Virus record (IMG/VR): IMGVR_UViG_3300011189_000013
Span: 1-53,991 of that record
DNA from: a virus
DNA length: 53,991 nt
Reading direction: 5' to 3' (one strand)
A model generated the notes under the pieces. The model did no database searches, was not told the DNA's origin, and worked only from the letters and a program-made list of their open reading frames with translations. The translations under genes and the position numbers were made by a program. Positions 8,191 to 16,168 of this stretch are shown here, piece after piece; position 1 is the first letter of the stretch; each line of letters opens with the position of its first letter.

Positions 8191-9390
8191 TCACTCGTAT
8201 TCAGCTAGAGACTGAACCAAAAGACCTTGAGCTACTGAAGTCATAGGATCTTCGGCTTGTCTGATTTCACTGATCTCAATTGGGAATCTCTTTCGCTGCC
8301 GCTCAAAAACCTCTTTGAAAAGGTCTAAGAATCCACCGGCTAAAGAGGTCCCTCCTGATACGATAATCGGAATCGCCTCTTGCAGCTCGGTATCACTCTG
8401 CGTCTGTTTGAACTTCTTGGAAATATTATCAAGAGCGTATTTGATTAGGCTTTTGTAATAAACGACGAGCGCCTCTTCATCTCGCGTCTTAGGGGCCATC
8501 AAATCAATGCCACGCTCTTTTACGGCACATAGACGTGAGGCAGTAGAGCCTACGGCTTTAGATGCGTGAGCATCAATCCAGTCGCCTCCACGCTGCACAC
8601 TAAACTCCAAAATAGGCATCGTCATGTAAGAGAGGGCTACGTTAGTCATCCCCGACCCAAAGGAGACTCCGATCCCACTAAAAGATTCGGCGGCGCACTC
8701 ACTATAGATAATAGCCATAGCTTCATTGCCGGAAATAGGGTCGTACCCCAACTCCTCTAGGATCTGACCGAAAACCGCTTCGTGATACACAACATCTTGA
8801 TCTGGATTATCAAGAGGTACAGCGGGGATGGAATAGTAGCAAATCTCACCCTCTTCTTGGGGTTTGCCTACCACCTGTTCAATGAGAATCGACAAGACTT
8901 CCAGAGCGTCAATCTCCGAAGATGAGATCAAGCCTTTAGAGAGAGGACGGCGCACTTCTTTTTTGAGCAACTGTGCAAGCTCCAATGCGGTGTCTCCGAG
9001 AATTAGTAGCTGATCCTCGTACTCCACGTAGGACGTGCCACGGAGATTCAACATCTTTTTCCGCTCTGCGTCTACATCCAGAAAAGCATCTCGCACTCTT
9101 TTGGTTTCAATCGATCCGCCTACTTTTCGTGCAGATACCAGATTCATCGTACCTACATCCAAACCTACACCCAACTGCGCCCGGTCTTCACTCATAACTT
9201 TACTCCCGTCTTCTGTACTATCAGAACTAATTAAACCACTATCAGACCCATTTTTGAGTCCGTATTCTTTCACCCGCTTTGAGATGGTAGTAGGGCTGCA
9301 TTCGTACTGCTCCGCAAGTTCTGTGTAGGTGGCCCCCGCTCGAAGGGCTTTTTCAAGCGCCTCTTTCGGTATGTTCACTCGTCGGACCAC
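8191..9390 (-). CDS. Actin/MreB-like ATPase with N-terminal helix-turn-helix
   Basis: A 399-residue protein. Residues 6-45 form an HTH of the homeodomain/transposase type (YTELAEQYECSPTTISKRVK). After a Ser-rich linker comes an actin/Hsp70-superfamily ATPase: phosphate-1 GLDVGTMN (76-83), a SIPAVP strand near 187, NEAMAIIYSE near 222, phosphate-2 VSFGSGMTN (242-250), and the adenosine loop IIVSGGTSLAGG (342-353). The length fits ParM, Alp and MreB. Filament-forming ParM proteins normally use a separate DNA-binding partner, ParR; here DNA binding appears fused to the motor. The start is GTG with AGG upstream. It lies among late genes after a candidate late promoter. Its cargo could be phage DNA; this is an inference. 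Confidence 0.8.
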   Translation of the reverse strand: MVRRVNIPKEALEKALRAGATYTELAEQYECSPTTISKRVKEYGLKNGSDSGLISSDSTEDGSKVMSEDRAQLGVGLDVGTMNLVSARKVGGSIETKRVRDAFLDVDAERKKMLNLRGTSYVEYEDQLLILGDTALELAQLLKKEVRRPLSKGLISSSEIDALEVLSILIEQVVGKPQEEGEICYYSIPAVPLDNPDQDVVYHEAVFGQILEELGYDPISGNEAMAIIYSECAAESFSGIGVSFGSGMTNVALSYMTMPILEFSVQRGGDWIDAHASKAVGSTASRLCAVKERGIDLMAPKTRDEEALVVYYKSLIKYALDNISKKFKQTQSDTELQEAIPIIVSGGTSLAGGFLDLFKEVFERQRKRFPIEISEIRQAEDPMTSVAQGLLVQSLAEYE

Positions 9391-9462
9391 AAACTGACCT
9401 ATTACGTATACAGAACCTAGTAATCCCGGTTACCTACCAAGATTAAACTCACACCCCCTGAA

Positions 9463-9474
9463 TATAAAAGGATT
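9463..9474 (-). promoter_or_regulatory. Candidate late promoter motif (AATCCTTTTATA)
   Basis: The minus strand reads GAGAATCCTTTTATATTC, matching the recurring late motif. It lies in the 108-base gap between the CCA-adding enzyme gene and the actin-like gene, about 75 bases before the latter's GTG. The rest of the gap holds nothing else that I recognise. Confidence 0.45.
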
Positions 9475-9498
9475 CTCGACTGCGCTGTAAAAGACCGT

Positions 9499-10647
9499 TC
9501 AGGCTTTGAGCATGTCTCGCACGGCTTCTGTGAGGGAAGCCGCATTCAAGCGTAATGTGGGCTCTTCTAAAAGCAAATCACGGGCAATCACCATTATTTT
9601 TCGGATCTCAGGCCCCTGAAACCCAAACTCGTCGATCAGTTCTTTCGTGTCTAACAACCGGCCCGGCTGTTTCAAGAGGTCTACGAAAACAGAAGATTCT
9701 TTATCTCCCAACTCGACGGAAACCGCACGGAGACGAGTCATCTGCATCTTATCTAGAAAACGTATGCGCCGGTTTAGAGGGAGGCCGTAATCCATCATAT
9801 CGAATAGAAAGAGAATACGAGAATCTCTCGCAGACCAATTCACCATCGTCTGTCGGAAAGCCTTGTCCTCTTCCAACATTTCCGACAGCACTGCGAGAAG
9901 TCCTAATTCCTTTAGGACTTTGAGTGTAGTTTTAGACTGACTCATATTCAGGATGTCGTCTACCAGAATAGTAGCGATAGCATTCTGGGGCGCATTTTTG
10001 AGTTTACCTGCATTTCGCACAATTGACTCCGCTACGATAGGATCAATATGGAATCCATATTTGACCATAAATTTCACGGATCGTAGCATCCTTGTCGGGT
10101 CGTCAGAAAAAGTTTTATCAGGGTCTGAGGGGCAGCGCATAACACCCTCTTGGAGGTCAGATAGGCCACACCCTGTAAGATCTATAATCTTCGCTTTATC
10201 CGGCCCCTGTGCAAGCTGTGATAGCTGCCACATGAGCGTATTAAAAGTAAACTCCCTACGCTTTATGTCCTGCGCTATAGGAGCGATCTCAACTTCGTGT
10301 GGTTTGTATCCCTTCCCCCCTTCCCCCCCGTAAGACTCTTCCCGGCCATTTGCAATTTCAATAACCTCACCCTGTAACTCTTGCCCATCTACCTCCCACG
10401 ACTCGTGGATAGTGAAAATAGCAACACCGTACTGGTTCGTTTGAAGTGCGGTATGTACTGGAATTGTGGACGCCAACTCTTCTGCAAACCAAGCTGAGTC
10501 CCTACCTTCTCCCAGTGTTGCCGCATCTATTACGATATCAATATCTTTGATGGGCTGGTCGATCACAAAATTACGCACAGCTCCCCCAACCACGTAAACG
10601 TGGTCCCCTACATCCAGTTGGGCTGCAACCCCCGATAGGAAACGCAT
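9499..10647 (-). CDS. CCA tRNA nucleotidyltransferase-like protein
   Basis: Adds or repairs the 3' CCA of tRNAs, by family. Counting from the ATG at 10647, motif A is VYVVGGAVRN with DIDIVID (18-41), motif B is RREFTFNTLMW and motif C is DDPTRMLRSVKFMVKYGF. A helical C-terminal half of about 150 residues follows. These are the hallmarks of class II CCA-adding/poly(A) polymerase enzymes; 382 aa is a normal length. The ATG overlaps the previous stop codon (TAATG), so translation is probably coupled; an in-frame TTG at 10683 is an alternative. No tRNA gene lies in the window. It could serve host or phage tRNAs during infection. Confidence 0.85.
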   Translation of the reverse strand: MRFLSGVAAQLDVGDHVYVVGGAVRNFVIDQPIKDIDIVIDAATLGEGRDSAWFAEELASTIPVHTALQTNQYGVAIFTIHESWEVDGQELQGEVIEIANGREESYGGEGGKGYKPHEVEIAPIAQDIKRREFTFNTLMWQLSQLAQGPDKAKIIDLTGCGLSDLQEGVMRCPSDPDKTFSDDPTRMLRSVKFMVKYGFHIDPIVAESIVRNAGKLKNAPQNAIATILVDDILNMSQSKTTLKVLKELGLLAVLSEMLEEDKAFRQTMVNWSARDSRILFLFDMMDYGLPLNRRIRFLDKMQMTRLRAVSVELGDKESSVFVDLLKQPGRLLDTKELIDEFGFQGPEIRKIMVIARDLLLEEPTLRLNAASLTEAVRDMLKA

Positions 10648-10934
10648 TAGGGCAATAGATTTTTTGTGGGCTTGGTTGGACAATATACACGCTCGGAAGC
10701 TAGACGAGTTTTTTCTCGATAGTAAAAAGCACCATCATGATAGGTCAATTCACCCATATTTACAAGTGTCTCAATAACATCCCCCATCAGTTCCGAATCC
10801 CCTGCCATAGCATCTACCAACTCATCAAACTGGTCCAGTGCTACATCCATATGGGACGCATCCACTTTTCGACTCCCGTAACCAATGAGTCCTCGTATAT
10901 ACTGTGCAGCTACTCTTTTAGCTAGATTATTCAT
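10647..10934 (-). CDS. Small Tag A protein, winged-helix-like
   Basis: A 95-residue protein. The first 18 residues (NLAKRVAAQYIRGLIG) are Tag A, the KRVAxxY motif that recurs in many late proteins here. The remainder is an acidic helical stretch followed by MGELTYHDGAFYYRE, which could be the wing of a winged helix; a similar segment (IEKGSVFWWDDY) is found in the protein at 17067-17861. SD GGGGAAAG precedes the ATG. It overlaps the upstream gene by 8 bases and the CCA enzyme gene by one. Function unknown. Confidence 0.55.
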   Translation of the reverse strand: MNNLAKRVAAQYIRGLIGYGSRKVDASHMDVALDQFDELVDAMAGDSELMGDVIETLVNMGELTYHDGAFYYREKTRLASERVYCPTKPTKNLLP

Positions 10935-11589
10935 CTTTCCCCTTACGCAATGACTTCAACGCCGAGGTAGCATCACTAAGCTGATTGCTTGCCTCTTTGG
11001 ACTCAGACTGCACTTCACTCCCACCAGAAGCTTTCGCTTTCCCTGAGCGGATCTTAGACGGCACAAAAGTAGGGACATCCTCATCTATATCCTCATAACT
11101 TTCAGTAGGTTTCTGTCCCCCGGAAGATGCTACACCACCCGAAGATATAACCTGTACCGGTCGATCCATATACTCTGTCAGCTTCTCTAACAGGAGATCC
11201 TGACTTTTCAGAAGTTTGTTCGTGGTAGCTACAAGATCCTTATTCATATTACGCAAATCTTCATTCTCACGTAAAGATTGCTCTAGCATTTCAGTAGTAG
11301 CACTAGCATCTTCTGTAACAGGCGCAGATTTAGACTTTGCTATCTGTCGGGGGGCTTTGCTCGTACTTTGGATAGCACGACTTTTAGGAGAGGTCGTAGC
11401 CTTCTCCTGCAAAGTTATAACCCTTTTTTTAAGAACACACCTTTGCTGAATCGCACTGGAAAGATCCCGACTCCAACTCGCTTTTTCATAGTCGAGTTTC
11501 ACCTCTTGGTCGTAAGGTACATTCTCATCTAAGTCAGAGATGTAATGCTTGGGGTAAACTCTCCCTTCAATGATTAGATATTTTTTCAC
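10927..11589 (-). CDS. Coiled-coil protein with low-complexity linkers
   Basis: A 220-residue protein starting at GTG with AAAGG upstream. Residues 1-45 form a small folded-looking region (KYLIIEGRVYPKHY). A helical, coiled-coil-prone centre follows around 95-145 (EMLEQSLRENEDLRNMNK), flanked by Ser/Lys/Ala-rich linkers, and the C-terminus is charged. No known family. It follows the tail-completion-like gene by only a base and overlaps the next gene by 8 bases, so it belongs to the same late operon. It may be a structural spacer or adaptor. Confidence 0.5.
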   Translation of the reverse strand: MKKYLIIEGRVYPKHYISDLDENVPYDQEVKLDYEKASWSRDLSSAIQQRCVLKKRVITLQEKATTSPKSRAIQSTSKAPRQIAKSKSAPVTEDASATTEMLEQSLRENEDLRNMNKDLVATTNKLLKSQDLLLEKLTEYMDRPVQVISSGGVASSGGQKPTESYEDIDEDVPTFVPSKIRSGKAKASGGSEVQSESKEASNQLSDATSALKSLRKGKDE

Positions 11590-11590
11590 G

Positions 11591-12097
11591 TTACAAGCCT
11601 TTTATTCTATTTGTTAAACGTTGTTTGATATCATCTGATATCTTCTTTTTGATGATTTTTCTGGCCTGATCAACGCCTCTATCCAGAAAATTCTTGCCCC
11701 GTATGCCGGGATGTACCCATTTACCCTCTTGCATACTTTTAGGGCTGGCATTACGGAAGATCACTTCCCCATTATCTTTTATAATAGGAATAGGGCGGCT
11801 GGCCTTAGTCAAGTGAGTCATCTGGTATCTTCTAACACCTTTATCTAAATACTTAGCCGCCGGGTGATCTGACTCAATAACAAGAGTACTCTCCCCTTCA
11901 ATTCGATAACTGAAACTCTCTAGAAGGCGATCTGCACTTCCTTTGAAAGTGAGACGCCGGATCTCAGCCTTAATAGCATTTATAGCCTCTTCGCCCGTCT
12001 CTTCTAACAAAGAAGTACGGTCCGGTGTGTCGTCTAGGGGAGTACCCTTTGTTAGGGGCTTTCCATAAACACCCCTCAATCGGTATTTTCCAGCCAT
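11591..12097 (-). CDS. Head-tail joining / tail completion protein (HK97 gp10-like)
   Basis: A 168-residue basic protein. The centre and C-terminus show the layout of the HK97 gp10 / minor tail completion family: FSYRIEGESTLVIESDHPAAKYLDKGVRRY, here split as SFSYRIEGESTLVIES and HPAAKYLDKGVRRYQM, then WVHPGIRGKNFLDRGVDQA near 125-145. Family members bind the head-proximal end of the tail or the neck. SD AAGG precedes the ATG. Its neighbours (virion proteins on the right, coiled-coil protein on the left) agree with a neck role. The family call is by pattern, without an alignment. Confidence 0.6.
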   Translation of the reverse strand: MAGKYRLRGVYGKPLTKGTPLDDTPDRTSLLEETGEEAINAIKAEIRRLTFKGSADRLLESFSYRIEGESTLVIESDHPAAKYLDKGVRRYQMTHLTKASRPIPIIKDNGEVIFRNASPKSMQEGKWVHPGIRGKNFLDRGVDQARKIIKKKISDDIKQRLTNRIKGL

Positions 12098-12106
12098 AAC
12101 AATACC

Positions 12107-12751
12107 TTAACAAAGGATCAATTGAGTCTCTTGGGACTTCCAGTGAAATTCACCATAAGCGTCGCTACACGTGATGATTTGGTGGTCGGAGTAGTATTTT
12201 ACCAGAGGCAGTAAACGGTTCACCTCTCTCATAACACCAGAGTGGGCCTCAAAAATAACCACATCATACCTACGACCACGCATCTGATTTTCCAAAGTAT
12301 TCACCGTTGTGAAATCTGCACGTCCTAGACCGATCAATTTCTTATACAAAAACCGTACTTGGTAATTACTGCCAACTATTAACACACGGGGAGCATCCCC
12401 AATCCCAAGCATGTCAATTCGGGCCTCTACTAACTTGTTTACAGCTCTTGTGTGACCTTTCTGACGCCCAAAAGAAAGATAGAGGACCTCATCTTCTATA
12501 TAAGCTACTCGTGTGTTTGCCGTAACAAAACCACCCATCAAGTAAGTTTCCATACACATGCTTATCAGGTTTTCCGCATCGTCCCATCTCGAATTCCATC
12601 TAAGCACCCTACCACTTTTTCCAAGAACTATAGGATCTACTCGCACACCAGACCCCTGTCTCCGTACCTTGAACCGACAGTCGTCGGGCCATCGATCTAT
12701 CACCCCAGTCTGAGCCAGCGTGTAAACATCATTTAGCCTATTAACCAACAT
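12107..12751 (-). CDS. Degenerate P-loop NTPase-like protein, copy A
   Basis: A 214-residue protein with two modules. The N-terminal module (MLVNRLNDVYTL ... FKVRRQGSGVRV, 1-38) is duplicated in the neighbour at 12741-13028. The second module (about 50-214) carries LSFGRQKGHTRA at about 92-103, which looks like a Walker A loop whose catalytic Lys is replaced by His, and a hydrophobic strand ending in Glu (YDVVIFEAHSG) in the Walker B position. The protein at 13223-13807 is a paralogue of this module. Its ATG lies in the shared junction TATGTTGGTTAATA, overlapping the previous stop codon. It probably does not hydrolyse ATP in the usual way. Role unknown. Confidence 0.6.
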   Translation of the reverse strand: MLVNRLNDVYTLAQTGVIDRWPDDCRFKVRRQGSGVRVDPIVLGKSGRVLRWNSRWDDAENLISMCMETYLMGGFVTANTRVAYIEDEVLYLSFGRQKGHTRAVNKLVEARIDMLGIGDAPRVLIVGSNYQVRFLYKKLIGLGRADFTTVNTLENQMRGRRYDVVIFEAHSGVMREVNRLLPLVKYYSDHQIITCSDAYGEFHWKSQETQLILC

Positions 12752-13028
12752 AAAAAGGTCCCGGCCCGTCTATTTCACGCCCAATTCTCTCCCTTTCAGC
12801 CGTGATCTCAGCTACAGTACCCACGATCCTACCCCCCTGACTTCCGGTTCTATCAGACTTTCTCCGAGTACCTTTAATCTTTGTTGAGGGGAACATAGTA
12901 GGCGTCTGGGTGGTAGGGTTTATGATCTCCACCCCGCAACTAGTATGTCGAACTTGAAAAGGTCCCTCAAAATCTAGGTACCTCATCTCATAAAGCGTAT
13001 ATACATCATTCAATTTATTATCCAACAT
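12741..13028 (-). CDS. Small modular protein, copy B of the duplicated N-module plus R-module
   Basis: From the ATG at 13028 (SD AGGGGG) it codes for 95 residues. Residues 1-32 (MLDNKLNDVYTLYEM ... FQVRHTSCGVEI) match the N-module of the protein at 12107-12751. The C-terminus (GRIVGTVAEITAERERIG ... GPFYVG) matches the C-terminus of the next gene upstream (RIVGTVRDRNEARNRW ... WYYVG). Both copies of the FYVG/YYVG end run into the same overlap, TATGTTGGNTAA, where the next gene starts. This shows that a gene segment together with its junction was duplicated. Function unknown. Confidence 0.55.
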   Translation of the reverse strand: MLDNKLNDVYTLYEMRYLDFEGPFQVRHTSCGVEIINPTTQTPTMFPSTKIKGTRRKSDRTGSQGGRIVGTVAEITAERERIGREIDGPGPFYVG

Positions 13029-13254
13029 AGTACCACCCCCTGTCTTCCTTAGCGTTAGTGGCCCACCGGTTACGGGCCTCATTCCGATCTCTAACCGTAC
13101 CCACGATGCGAGAGGTCGCCGTTTGGTTATTAAGGAAAATTTGATACAAAGGAGAACACTGTGATGCGGATATCTGGATCCGAAGACTCATACCCTCCCT
13201 GTCTGCTACAGAAGCAAACCGCTCAGATAGCAATATATTTTTTCGAGATGCCAT
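13018..13254 (-). CDS. Small protein with the R-module, copy C
   Basis: A 78-residue protein beginning MASRKNILLSERFASV; an in-frame GTG six bases earlier is an alternative start. The N-terminal 45 residues look like a small beta-rich domain (MSLRIQISASQCSPLYQIF). The C-terminus RIVGTVRDRNEARNRW ... WYYVG is shared with the protein at 12741-13028. It overlaps the upstream P-loop-like gene by 32 bases and the downstream gene by 11, so all four genes of this cluster are nested end to end. Function unknown. Confidence 0.5.
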   Translation of the reverse strand: MASRKNILLSERFASVADREGMSLRIQISASQCSPLYQIFLNNQTATSRIVGTVRDRNEARNRWATNAKEDRGWYYVG

Positions 13255-13807
13255 AACCACTTACCAATTTCTGGAGGTTAATTGAATAGTCTTCAACCTG
13301 AATTGTAACGAGGGCCTTAATGCTACTCGTACGCACTCCATCACTAATTGTAGATATAATGGGGGTACGGTGAGGGAGATTGCGGTACATCGTTGTGAGA
13401 CGATATAGAGGCTCTAAATGAGCATTATAATCATCCCATGACAGATCAATAAAAACTACGTCCGGATACCACCCTCTCAACCCGGAGTCAGCCTCCGCTA
13501 CTGAATAGTACCTGTTTAAGGGGTTGGGATCAAGTGCTGACACACCACTCAACATCGCAGGGTCGTGGGTGATCACCGCAACCTGTAGATCCTCATAACC
13601 ATCTAAGAATTGGAGAATTGCCGAGGTATGTCCTTTACCTCTACCAAAGGATACGTGCAGGGCTCCATCTCTCTCATATACAACTTCCCTATCAGCCCAT
13701 ATCTTTTTACCGCGTACATAGGACTCGAACAGGGCTTCTATTAAATTAGTAGCATTGTTCGTCGGATCCCACTCTATTCGGCTTATAATCCCACGGTAAA
13801 AAATCAC
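13223..13807 (-). CDS. Degenerate P-loop NTPase-like protein, copy D
   Basis: A paralogue of the second module of the 12107-12751 protein: WxxxxNATNLIEALFESY, then VSFGRGKGHTSA (Walker A-like, His in place of Lys), a strand VAVITHD and PDVVFIDLSWDD, a good Walker B candidate. It lacks the N-module. I chose the GTG at 13807 because AGGAGGGAG lies just upstream, which gives 194 residues. An ATG at 13840 would overlap the previous gene by 28 bases and place the SD inside the coding region. The C-terminus overlaps the next gene. Role unknown; the location among neck genes suggests a virion assembly function. Confidence 0.6.
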   Translation of the reverse strand: MIFYRGIISRIEWDPTNNATNLIEALFESYVRGKKIWADREVVYERDGALHVSFGRGKGHTSAILQFLDGYEDLQVAVITHDPAMLSGVSALDPNPLNRYYSVAEADSGLRGWYPDVVFIDLSWDDYNAHLEPLYRLTTMYRNLPHRTPIISTISDGVRTSSIKALVTIQVEDYSINLQKLVSGYGISKKYIAI

Positions 13808-13812
13808 AAAGA

Positions 13813-15144
13813 CTAACTCCCTCCTGAGATATTTTCCCAAACAGCAGTTCGTCCACTCTCTTGAACTCCGGCGGAGCCTTCCGTCCCTGTGATCTGAGGG
13901 TACCTTAGCTCATCGGGCTCATCATCCCAGTCCATCGTTCTAGTCTCAGGGAAGGCCAACCCATCTGTCCCGAGTATTGGCACCTCGTGACGAATATCAT
14001 TACTGGCCAAAAGGTTTACATCAAAATGCTGTTGCAGCACCGAACCTCTATTAGTAGGTACAGACACAGGCCCTATGGAATATCTATCTCCATTGAGTTT
14101 TACAATGAAGTCCCGTTGGGATAGCAAAGGACGCGGACCCGTCCAGACGTCATAATTTTTAGCGTGCTCTCGTCCCCAGCTACTTTGCTGAGAAGATCTT
14201 TTCGAATTGGGAGGGGCTAGTAAAATCTCATAGGGACCCTCGTAGCCTCCCCTAATGCCAGTACCAAAACACACACCGCATTGGTTATAGGGATGGGGGT
14301 CAGAAGTCCTCCGGTGACACCCACAGGGCACTCCACGGTACTTGTGGATGAATAGCTTAACGCGCTCCCCACCTTGATCTAGTATCCACCTGTTCCGCCT
14401 AATAGCCTCTTCCCAGATATAGTCAAGATTCTCATTCTGGTGAATATGAGCAGCCTCCGACCAATTCAAGGGCGTCTCTTTTAGTTCCCCATCCCAAGAT
14501 GAGTAACCTACTGTGGTGATCCTATAGAAAGTCCGGCGGTGCAGGGCACTCTCTATTGTGTTCGTCCGGTAGCTATAAGAGCACAAGACTACGGAATCCG
14601 GACGAGGTAAAATAGCGTCGATACGCTCGTTAGAGGCCACGTCATAAGTGGGTTGAGTTTGCAGGTAGATCTCCCCCGTCTCTCCTATAACACGAAGCGG
14701 CTTTACCTGCTCCCCGTCAATTGTAATAGTTATGTCATGGATGCTATTAGCAATAACCCCAGAATCCGCAGGTCTAATAAGCGGGTAATTTTCCACCCGG
14801 AATACCCAGCCCCCAGACTCATCATCGGTAGATAGAAAACGTGAAGATACATCTTCGCCACTCACCACAGCTACAGTGGTTTGATCTCGATAAAACTGCG
14901 CCCCTATTGGAAAATCAGTGAGACGGTGGTAAGGACCATACTCGGAATCAAATGACCGATAGATGTTTACCCCTATAATATCAAAGCCCGTATTAGTGGG
15001 GAGTAGGGATGGGTCTTCCCAATATAGATCAACCGCGTCCTCTTCTGCTGAATATGACCACTGGGCATTCACATTCATAGGAGGGTTGGGATGCGTCGGA
15101 TTCTGACGCTCCTTGGTTTTGGTCTTTCTATCCCGATTAACCAT
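13813..15144 (-). CDS. Virion (neck) protein with fibronectin-like, repeat and zinc-binding parts
   Basis: A 443-residue protein. Residues 20-80 resemble a fibronectin type III fold (VDLYWEDPSLLPTNTG ... GVNIYRSFDSEYGPYHRL). Residues about 110-165 (WVFRVENYPLIRPADSGVI ... DITITIDGEQVKPL) are a copy of the PIVxG repeat of the tail sheath. The centre holds a Cys cluster, CGCHRR ... CGVCFGTGIRGGYEGPYEI, probably binding zinc; similar clusters occur in structural proteins of other large phages. SD AAGGGAG precedes the ATG. Gene order and shared repeats support a neck or head-tail joining role. Exact position in the particle is unknown. Confidence 0.6.
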   Translation of the reverse strand: MVNRDRKTKTKERQNPTHPNPPMNVNAQWSYSAEEDAVDLYWEDPSLLPTNTGFDIIGVNIYRSFDSEYGPYHRLTDFPIGAQFYRDQTTVAVVSGEDVSSRFLSTDDESGGWVFRVENYPLIRPADSGVIANSIHDITITIDGEQVKPLRVIGETGEIYLQTQPTYDVASNERIDAILPRPDSVVLCSYSYRTNTIESALHRRTFYRITTVGYSSWDGELKETPLNWSEAAHIHQNENLDYIWEEAIRRNRWILDQGGERVKLFIHKYRGVPCGCHRRTSDPHPYNQCGVCFGTGIRGGYEGPYEILLAPPNSKRSSQQSSWGREHAKNYDVWTGPRPLLSQRDFIVKLNGDRYSIGPVSVPTNRGSVLQQHFDVNLLASNDIRHEVPILGTDGLAFPETRTMDWDDEPDELRYPQITGTEGSAGVQESGRTAVWENISGGS

Positions 15145-15153
15145 AGTACTCCC

Positions 15154-15600
15154 TTAAATCATTGCTAGGAGTTCTCGGACCATACCATCGGCGTTGGCCT
15201 CTATCGTCTGAGTGCTCTCATCCCACGTCTTTCTGTTGTTGCTGAGCTTAAAAGTAGCAGTACGGATGAAAGCGTGATAGGTATCTCGCATCTCTAAAAT
15301 AACGTTCCGTACGAAAGGGTCGGTGGGATCTCCCCATTTCACCACGAGATATACCTCGGGATCCATTGAGTCCCCACGCCCCAGACCGGAATCTGCAATT
15401 TGATATTCGATATAATCATCATATTTTCTACGAGCCGCAGCCGGGACTTCCCGCTCTAGGCGCTTTTTAATTTCCCTAGCTTGAGCACGTCCCGTATATT
15501 TACGAGCTACACGGGAACTCAATCTTAATTGATCTAGGACATTTCGAATATGGTTTCGCACTTTTCCCAGTTTTGTAAGTTGTTGTACTAAGTTGGACAT
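15154..15600 (-). CDS. Small Tag B protein
   Basis: From the ATG at 15600 (SD GGAG) it codes for 148 residues. The first 25 residues, MSNLVQQLTKLGKVRNHIRN then VLDQL, are Tag B. A basic helical segment follows (ARKYTGRAQAREIKKRLERE), then a mixed alpha/beta domain with VYLVVKWGDPTDPFVRNVIL. The upstream extension to 15645 has no ribosome binding site and would bury the tag, so I rejected it. No known family. Confidence 0.55.
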   Translation of the reverse strand: MSNLVQQLTKLGKVRNHIRNVLDQLRLSSRVARKYTGRAQAREIKKRLEREVPAAARRKYDDYIEYQIADSGLGRGDSMDPEVYLVVKWGDPTDPFVRNVILEMRDTYHAFIRTATFKLSNNRKTWDESTQTIEANADGMVRELLAMI

Positions 15601-15678
15601 TAGAAAGGGCTCCACTAAAAAAGGGTACAGTAGTTTACCTACCATACCCTTTATATAAGGGAAAAACCGACCTCCCTA

Positions 15679-16053
15679 TTACAGGATCACTTCTTTCAGA
15701 TCTCCCACAACCCGATCCATAAACATCTCAGCTTCCTCGTCTGTCGCTCGCATCCAACCGAGCACCACAGCTCCCGACTCGATGATTAGACCCTTGGGCA
15801 ATCTCTTTAGTAAATGCTCCTGTACGTCTTCCTCTTCGGGCCATGCATAGCGATAAACCATGCCGTCCGATTTCTCTTCCATTACGACCAACCGCTTCCG
15901 GAGAAGATCCGACATAAAATCTTGGGTATTTGCAAATTTATGATATCCCCGTCGAAATTGCTTCTGCTTGTACCTTGGAAGAGGTACATAGTAGAATGTA
16001 AAATTTGGGTAGGAGGGAGAATGATACCGATATAGCGCTTCTTGTGTCCACAT
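15679..16053 (-). CDS. Conserved-looking late protein of unknown function
   Basis: A 124-residue protein with an aromatic-rich N-terminus (YRYHSPSYPNFTFYYVPLPR), a basic stretch (KQKQFRRGYHKF) and an alpha/beta C-terminal half (KGLIIESGAVVLGWMRATDE). SD GAGGGG lies upstream of the ATG. No signal peptide or membrane segment. The 115 bases between this gene and the next one upstream hold a weak copy of the late motif. I do not recognise the family. Confidence 0.5.
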   Translation of the reverse strand: MWTQEALYRYHSPSYPNFTFYYVPLPRYKQKQFRRGYHKFANTQDFMSDLLRKRLVVMEEKSDGMVYRYAWPEEEDVQEHLLKRLPKGLIIESGAVVLGWMRATDEEAEMFMDRVVGDLKEVIL

Positions 16054-16097
16054 AAGCCCCTCGCTTATACAATGTGTTAAAAGGTATCTACACGGGG

Positions 16098-16110
16098 CAT
16101 AAATGAATTC
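16098..16110 (-). promoter_or_regulatory. Weak match to the late promoter motif
   Basis: The minus strand reads GAATTCATTTATG, which keeps the AAT...TTTAT pattern of the motif TAATCCTTTTATA at lower similarity. It lies 45 bases before the gene at 15679-16053, in a 115-base gap that is otherwise empty. Confidence 0.25.
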
Positions 16111-16168
16111 TCAAACTACCGGAACAGCACATAGGAAATAGCAGTCTTGATCACCGCTATATAGGACA

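Noticed and set aside
9499-10683. Longer form of the CCA enzyme from TTG at 10683
   Set aside because: The ATG at 10647 overlaps the upstream stop as TAATG, a junction used elsewhere here, and it precedes the conserved motif A at a normal distance.
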